DNA of 15,336 nt, from NCBI RefSeq assembly GCF_031377265.1, contig NZ_JANMET010000087.1, forward strand, positions 1 to 15,336. Direction: 5' to 3'. A program made the position numbers and the translations under genes. This stretch comes from JAUYQR01 sp031377265. Lineage in GTDB: Bacteria; Pseudomonadota; Alphaproteobacteria; Rhodobacterales; Rhodobacteraceae. The notes beneath the pieces were generated by a model, which worked only from the letters and a program-made list of their open reading frames with translations, was not told the origin of the DNA and made no database searches. This document shows, piece by piece, positions 11,908-15,336 of this stretch (position 1 is the stretch's first letter; every line of letters starts with the position of its first letter).

Positions 11908-14022
11908 TCACCGCCAGACCCTTCCCCATTCGGGATCAAGGGCGTCGGTATGGTAATCGCGGATCGAATCGTAGAGCCTGTCGTCCACATCGACACGCGC
12001 CCCGCCATCACCGGTTGAAGGACGCAGGGTTGTTCCAAACGCGCGCTTGCCCTGTTCGCCAAGTGCCCAGTTCAACGGAATCGAGAACCGCACACCCTTG
12101 TCGAAACCGCCGCTGCCAAATTCGGTCGAGGTGGCGTCGGTTACCGTTGCAAACGCGCCAACCCGCCAACCGTTGACGAATACCCGGTCCAGCGACACCG
12201 TGGCGCCGACATCGCCGGCAAGATACTTGCCGACATCCAGCTCTCCGACAAAACCGTTGCCAAAGTCATAGTAGGCCGCCACATGGCCAGTGACGACATC
12301 ATAGTCATACTCGCCAAAGCCAAGGCCGCCATCGGTGTCGCGCTGTTTGGTGTAGTTAACCTCGACCCCAAGCGCGAGGCGGCTGTCGACCGGTTTCCAA
12401 AGCAATTCACCGGAAACGCCAGCATGCATCCGCTCCAGGTAACCAAAGGTGACGCGAGAGTAGAAGTCTTTCGCAGGGCGGGCAAACCAAGCCAAGGTCA
12501 GCCGTTCCAGCGCGGGATCACCGAACTTGCTGTACCGCGAGCCATCGGTGCGAACCGGCTGCAACAGCGAAGTTGAGGGGTTGCCGGACCGGTCGATGTT
12601 TCCCGCCAAACGCTTGTAGATCGTTCCCGAGAAGACCAGCCCAGGGCGAATGTCGTAGGCCGCGTTGAGCCGCAAACCAACATCGCCCTTCAGCGGTTCG
12701 CTGATGCGGAAGGCAGGCTTCAGGCTCCAGCGGAATTTCGGGTACAGATCCTCGCCGCCGATGGCATAGGCCGGAACCGGGCCTGCATCACTGATTGCAA
12801 TCTTGTCACGCAGCAGCGACGCGTTGTCGGCCGCATACTCCAGCTCTTCCAGATCCCGGCGCCGGATGGTGATTTTGGATGCACCGATGCCGTTGACCAC
12901 TGGAACAATCTCGAACACTTCTACCGACGCTGGCATCACATAGGTCAATGCCCGCGCCGTGCGGCCAATCGCTTGCGACCCGGCATCGACGCGGTTGTTG
13001 CGAATGCGGATCTGAACGGTGTTCGCGTTATAGGCGATATCTTCGATGATGATCCCGTCAACCGCCAACCGCTTGGCAAGATTTTCGCGCAAGATCGGGC
13101 CCGCATCGGCTTGCGTCACCCAACCACCGTCATAGGCATCAGGATCGGCGCTGCGAGCGGGGCGAAGATTGAGTGGCACCGGCGCGGCACCCATGACCCC
13201 GCCCGTTGCCCGGCTTTTGGGATCCAGCACCAGATGAAAGACCAGACCGATCTCGGTGCCGTAGAGCGAATATGCGCCGTAGCGGACATTTGGCCCCTTC
13301 TGATACTCGATCCCAAAGTTGAACGGGCTGTCGCGGTCGATGATCCCGCGCGTGTCATCCTCGAGCGTATAGGCGTCTGACGAATACTCTGCCTTAAAGG
13401 TCCAGCGGTCATTTATCTTGTACTCGATGCCGCCAAACGGCGCTGCATCCCCGCGAAACCACTGATCGACATTCGGCTTACCCCGGTCATCGGATGCAAG
13501 GGGCGGACGCTCGCCAAACGGTTGGCCAAGGCCGCCGTAACTGCCCAGCCGCCCCCATCCCAGACCGGCCGTAACCTTCAGGCGATCCGAAAAGGTCTTT
13601 GTGGCCGCGATGTACTCGGATGAGAACAAGCCCTTGCCGGTGAAATCCTGCAGGCCGATGGTCAGCGATGGCGCATAGCGACCTTCGCTCAACACCTGAT
13701 AGCGCAGGTCAAAACTGCGGTCGTCATTCTTGGTGTTATCGGCTGGAAACAGCGTGTTCCAATCCCGCCATGTCTGAAACCGGAAAGCGCCAGACAAACG
13801 CGGCGTGATCTGAAAGCTGATGGTGGCGCGGGTGACTGGGCCGATCACAGAAGTGCTGAATGAAAACGTCGCGTCCTCTTGGGCGTCGCCCGAGGGCATG
13901 TCGATCAAGCCCGTCGCACCGTTGATGTTCAGCGATTTGGTCATCTCGGCCTGCGCCGTCCCGGTCGCAAAGGCCAAACCGAATGCAAGCGTGGCAATCA
14001 AGAGACGGAGCGAAAAATCCAT
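11908..14022 (-). CDS. yjbH: YjbH-domain (DUF940) outer-membrane beta-barrel protein
   Basis: From ATG at 14022 the protein has 704 residues. The signal peptide is MDFSLRLLIATLAFGLAFATGTAQA|EM. The mature part opens with SLNINGATGLIDMPSGDAQEDATFSF, the conserved start of YjbH/GfcD proteins (a Gly-rich 'GL(I/M)DMPS' entry strand). It continues as alternating beta strands rich in aromatic residues, with a barrel-like C-terminal half (for example DYDVVTGHVAAYYDFGNGFVGELDVGKY). Family knowledge places it in the outer membrane as a component of exopolysaccharide or capsule export with YjbF. A GTG at 14031 in the same frame would add three residues; neither start has a strong ribosome site. The yjbF-like gene follows after 5 nt. 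The upstream 190-nt gap holds only weak promoter-like sequence. Confidence 0.88.
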   Translation of the reverse strand: MDFSLRLLIATLAFGLAFATGTAQAEMTKSLNINGATGLIDMPSGDAQEDATFSFSTSVIGPVTRATISFQITPRLSGAFRFQTWRDWNTLFPADNTKNDDRSFDLRYQVLSEGRYAPSLTIGLQDFTGKGLFSSEYIAATKTFSDRLKVTAGLGWGRLGSYGGLGQPFGERPPLASDDRGKPNVDQWFRGDAAPFGGIEYKINDRWTFKAEYSSDAYTLEDDTRGIIDRDSPFNFGIEYQKGPNVRYGAYSLYGTEIGLVFHLVLDPKSRATGGVMGAAPVPLNLRPARSADPDAYDGGWVTQADAGPILRENLAKRLAVDGIIIEDIAYNANTVQIRIRNNRVDAGSQAIGRTARALTYVMPASVEVFEIVPVVNGIGASKITIRRRDLEELEYAADNASLLRDKIAISDAGPVPAYAIGGEDLYPKFRWSLKPAFRISEPLKGDVGLRLNAAYDIRPGLVFSGTIYKRLAGNIDRSGNPSTSLLQPVRTDGSRYSKFGDPALERLTLAWFARPAKDFYSRVTFGYLERMHAGVSGELLWKPVDSRLALGVEVNYTKQRDTDGGLGFGEYDYDVVTGHVAAYYDFGNGFVGELDVGKYLAGDVGATVSLDRVFVNGWRVGAFATVTDATSTEFGSGGFDKGVRFSIPLNWALGEQGKRAFGTTLRPSTGDGGARVDVDDRLYDSIRDYHTDALDPEWGRVWR

Positions 14023-14031
14023 GGCGTCCAC

Positions 14032-14215
14032 GATCAGGAATGTCCGTCTAGTCTATGCGAAAGCTTTGGCGTTTGGGCAAGACCTATCGTTTGTTTCCAG
14101 ACCGGAACCGCAACATCTATGGCCAAAGTACCCAGCTCGCATCGCCGTCGCTTCGAGGCTTTTGCCCCCAATCCAGCAAGGCTACGGCAAAAATCCGAAC
14201 GGTTTCAGCGGTCTA
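14032..14215. other. Intergenic region between marR and yjbH
   Basis: This 184-bp gap carries the end of the marR transcript and the start of the yjbH one. On the minus strand a short AACCG-TT-CGG hairpin followed by ATTTTT lies close after the marR stop; it is a weak terminator candidate. TTGCCC and CATAGA spaced by 17 bp lie about 20-60 bp before yjbH and are a poor promoter match. No RNA gene or repeat was recognised. Confidence 0.4.
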
Positions 14216-14662
14216 TCAAACGTCGTCTTCCAGCCGCAGCCGAAGCTCGCGAAGCACGGGCAAAAGCGACCGGACACGCTCTGCGCCCAAGGCCTGAACC
14301 ACGTCGCCGATCAGCGGAACGACACTGGCCACGGCAGAATCACGCGCGGCGCGGCCAGAGGGGCTGATGCCGACGAATTTCTGGCGCGCATCCTCCCAAT
14401 CAGGACGAATGTGCACGTGCCCCGCCCAGACAAGTTTGGCTAGGGTATTGGTCATCGCGCCCCGGGTAACGTGAAAGGACCGAGCCAGTTGTGCCGGTGT
14501 CCGCTCCTCGCCAACGCGCGCCAAGTGATTGAGGACGGAAAAATGCGACAGTTGCATCCCCTTTGGCAGCACCTTGGAAATCCGGTTGCGGGCAAGTTGA
14601 TCTGCCATGAACAGCTCGCCAAACAGGGCAACCGCGATGTCATCGGTCTTCTCGTTGGTCAT
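14216..14662 (-). CDS. MarR-family winged helix-turn-helix regulator
   Basis: The 148-residue product has the MarR layout. N-terminal dimerisation helices are followed by the HTH (RTPAQLARSFHVTRGAMTNTLAKLVWAGHV, about 54-83). The wing carries the family's D-x-x-D-x-R pattern (DWEDARQKFVGISPSG, about 87-102), and C-terminal dimerisation helices follow. No Cys sits in the N-terminal half, so it does not look like an OhrR-type redox sensor; the ligand is unknown. Its ATG overlaps the hydrolase stop by 4 bp (ATGA), so the two genes are translationally coupled. The regulator may respond to a metabolite of that enzyme or simply share its transcript. Confidence 0.9.
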   Translation of the reverse strand: MTNEKTDDIAVALFGELFMADQLARNRISKVLPKGMQLSHFSVLNHLARVGEERTPAQLARSFHVTRGAMTNTLAKLVWAGHVHIRPDWEDARQKFVGISPSGRAARDSAVASVVPLIGDVVQALGAERVRSLLPVLRELRLRLEDDV

Positions 14663-15336
14663 GGGCCGTCAAAGCTCCGGTCATGTGCAAGCGAGGGGAT
14701 GCGGCGTCGCGCTTCGGCCACCTGGGCAAGGTCGATGTCAACCAGCGTCACGCCAAGTTCGGTGCCGGCGTCAGCTATAATCTCGCCCCAAGGCGCCACT
14801 GCAAGCGAATGCCCATGCGTCCGGCGGCCCTTGCCCATCGATTCAGCGTGAAAACCGGTCTGCGCCGGGGCCAGCACATAGCAGCCAGTTTCGATCGCCC
14901 GGGCACGCAGCAGCACCTCCCAATGCGCGGCGCCCGTGATGTGGTTGAACGCAGCCGGAACCGTCAGGATCTGCGCACCGGCCTGTGCAAGGCGGCGATA
15001 CAGCGCGGGAAAGCGCAGGTCATAGCAGACCGTCATCCCGATCTTTCCGAACGGAGTGTCTGTGACAACCGCGCGGCCCCCCGGGCGGTAACCTTCGCTT
15101 TCGCGGTAAACCTCGGTCGGTGAGACATTGACGTCGAACATGTGGATCTTGTCATAACGCGCGACGATTCCGCCATCCGGGTCGATCAGAAAGGACCGGT
15201 TGGCAAAGCGACCATCCGCGTCATCCGTCAAAAGCCCAAGCGAGCCGATCAGCAGCCAGATGCCCGCCTCACGCGCCTCATCGCGCAGGGCGGAAAGGGT
15301 TTCGTCCCGGTCTTCGGTCCGGAACACCGCCCTTTG
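14659..15336 (-). CDS. Carbon-nitrogen hydrolase, Nit/nitrilase superfamily (5' end beyond window)
   Basis: The open frame continues to the right edge; about 225 residues are visible and the first 50 or so are missing. Nit-family landmarks include the catalytic Lys in ARYDKIHMFDV and the nucleophile Cys in GMTVCYDLRFPALYR. TVPAAFNHITGAAHWEVLLRARAIE carries the second conserved Glu, and HGHSLAVAPWGEIIADAG follows. The first catalytic Glu should lie upstream of the window. Homologues of this type include Nit1/Nit2 amidases that hydrolyse omega-amides or deaminated glutathione; the substrate here is not certain. A GTG at 15327 could be taken as a start, but the residues before it (QRA) fit the family, so that codon is internal. 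It overlaps the downstream marR gene by 4 bp. Confidence 0.92.
   Translation of the reverse strand, partial: QRAVFRTEDRDETLSALRDEAREAGIWLLIGSLGLLTDDADGRFANRSFLIDPDGGIVARYDKIHMFDVNVSPTEVYRESEGYRPGGRAVVTDTPFGKIGMTVCYDLRFPALYRRLAQAGAQILTVPAAFNHITGAAHWEVLLRARAIETGCYVLAPAQTGFHAESMGKGRRTHGHSLAVAPWGEIIADAGTELGVTLVDIDLAQVAEARRRIPSLAHDRSFDGP

Noticed and set aside
14032..14215. MarR operator palindrome before yjbH
   Set aside because: No convincing inverted repeat of 12 bp or more was found. The regulator's own promoter is beyond the right edge, so no local target can be named.

Overview
The window looks like a chromosomal segment of a high-GC alphaproteobacterium, most likely of the Rhodobacteraceae. 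The basis is codon use, an alphaproteobacterial-style rimP-nusA-ylxR-infB order with a fused YlxR/L7Ae-like protein, a tamA-tamB pair, and a YjbH/YjbF outer-envelope pair next to a small secreted protein of a type common in that family. The identification rests on recognising the proteins, not on a search. No mobile element, CRISPR array, rRNA or tRNA was seen.

Layout. (1) 1-4535, minus strand: the transcription/translation operon rimP -> nusA -> ylxR -> infB. infB runs off the left edge. Upstream of rimP lies a promoter-like sequence, then a stem-loop and a strong intrinsic terminator that ends only about 22 nt before the rimP start codon. (2) 4554-5180, minus strand: a lone class I SAM-dependent methyltransferase. 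(3) 5181-5441: a divergent regulatory region with a perfect 18-bp palindrome and a CtrA-like/GANTC site. (4) 5442-10783, plus strand: tamA and tamB, whose stop and start codons overlap. They encode the outer-membrane Omp85 protein and its large periplasm-spanning partner. (5) 10871-14022, minus strand: yjbH -> yjbF-like lipoprotein -> a 70-residue secreted or membrane peptide with its own AT-rich upstream region. (6) 14216-15336, minus strand: a nitrilase-family carbon-nitrogen hydrolase (5' end off the right edge) overlapping a MarR-type regulator by 4 bp.

Functionally the window joins a housekeeping block (ribosome maturation, transcription elongation/termination, initiation factor 2) to two envelope modules. 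TamA/TamB act in outer-membrane protein or lipid transport. YjbH/YjbF belong to the families encoded in the yjbEFGH and gfc (group 4 capsule) operons of enterobacteria. The less explained items are the rimP leader RNA, the hairpin over the nusA stop codon and the ylxR ribosome site, the palindrome before tamA, and the small protein next to yjbF, which may be a positional counterpart of YjbE/GfcA.
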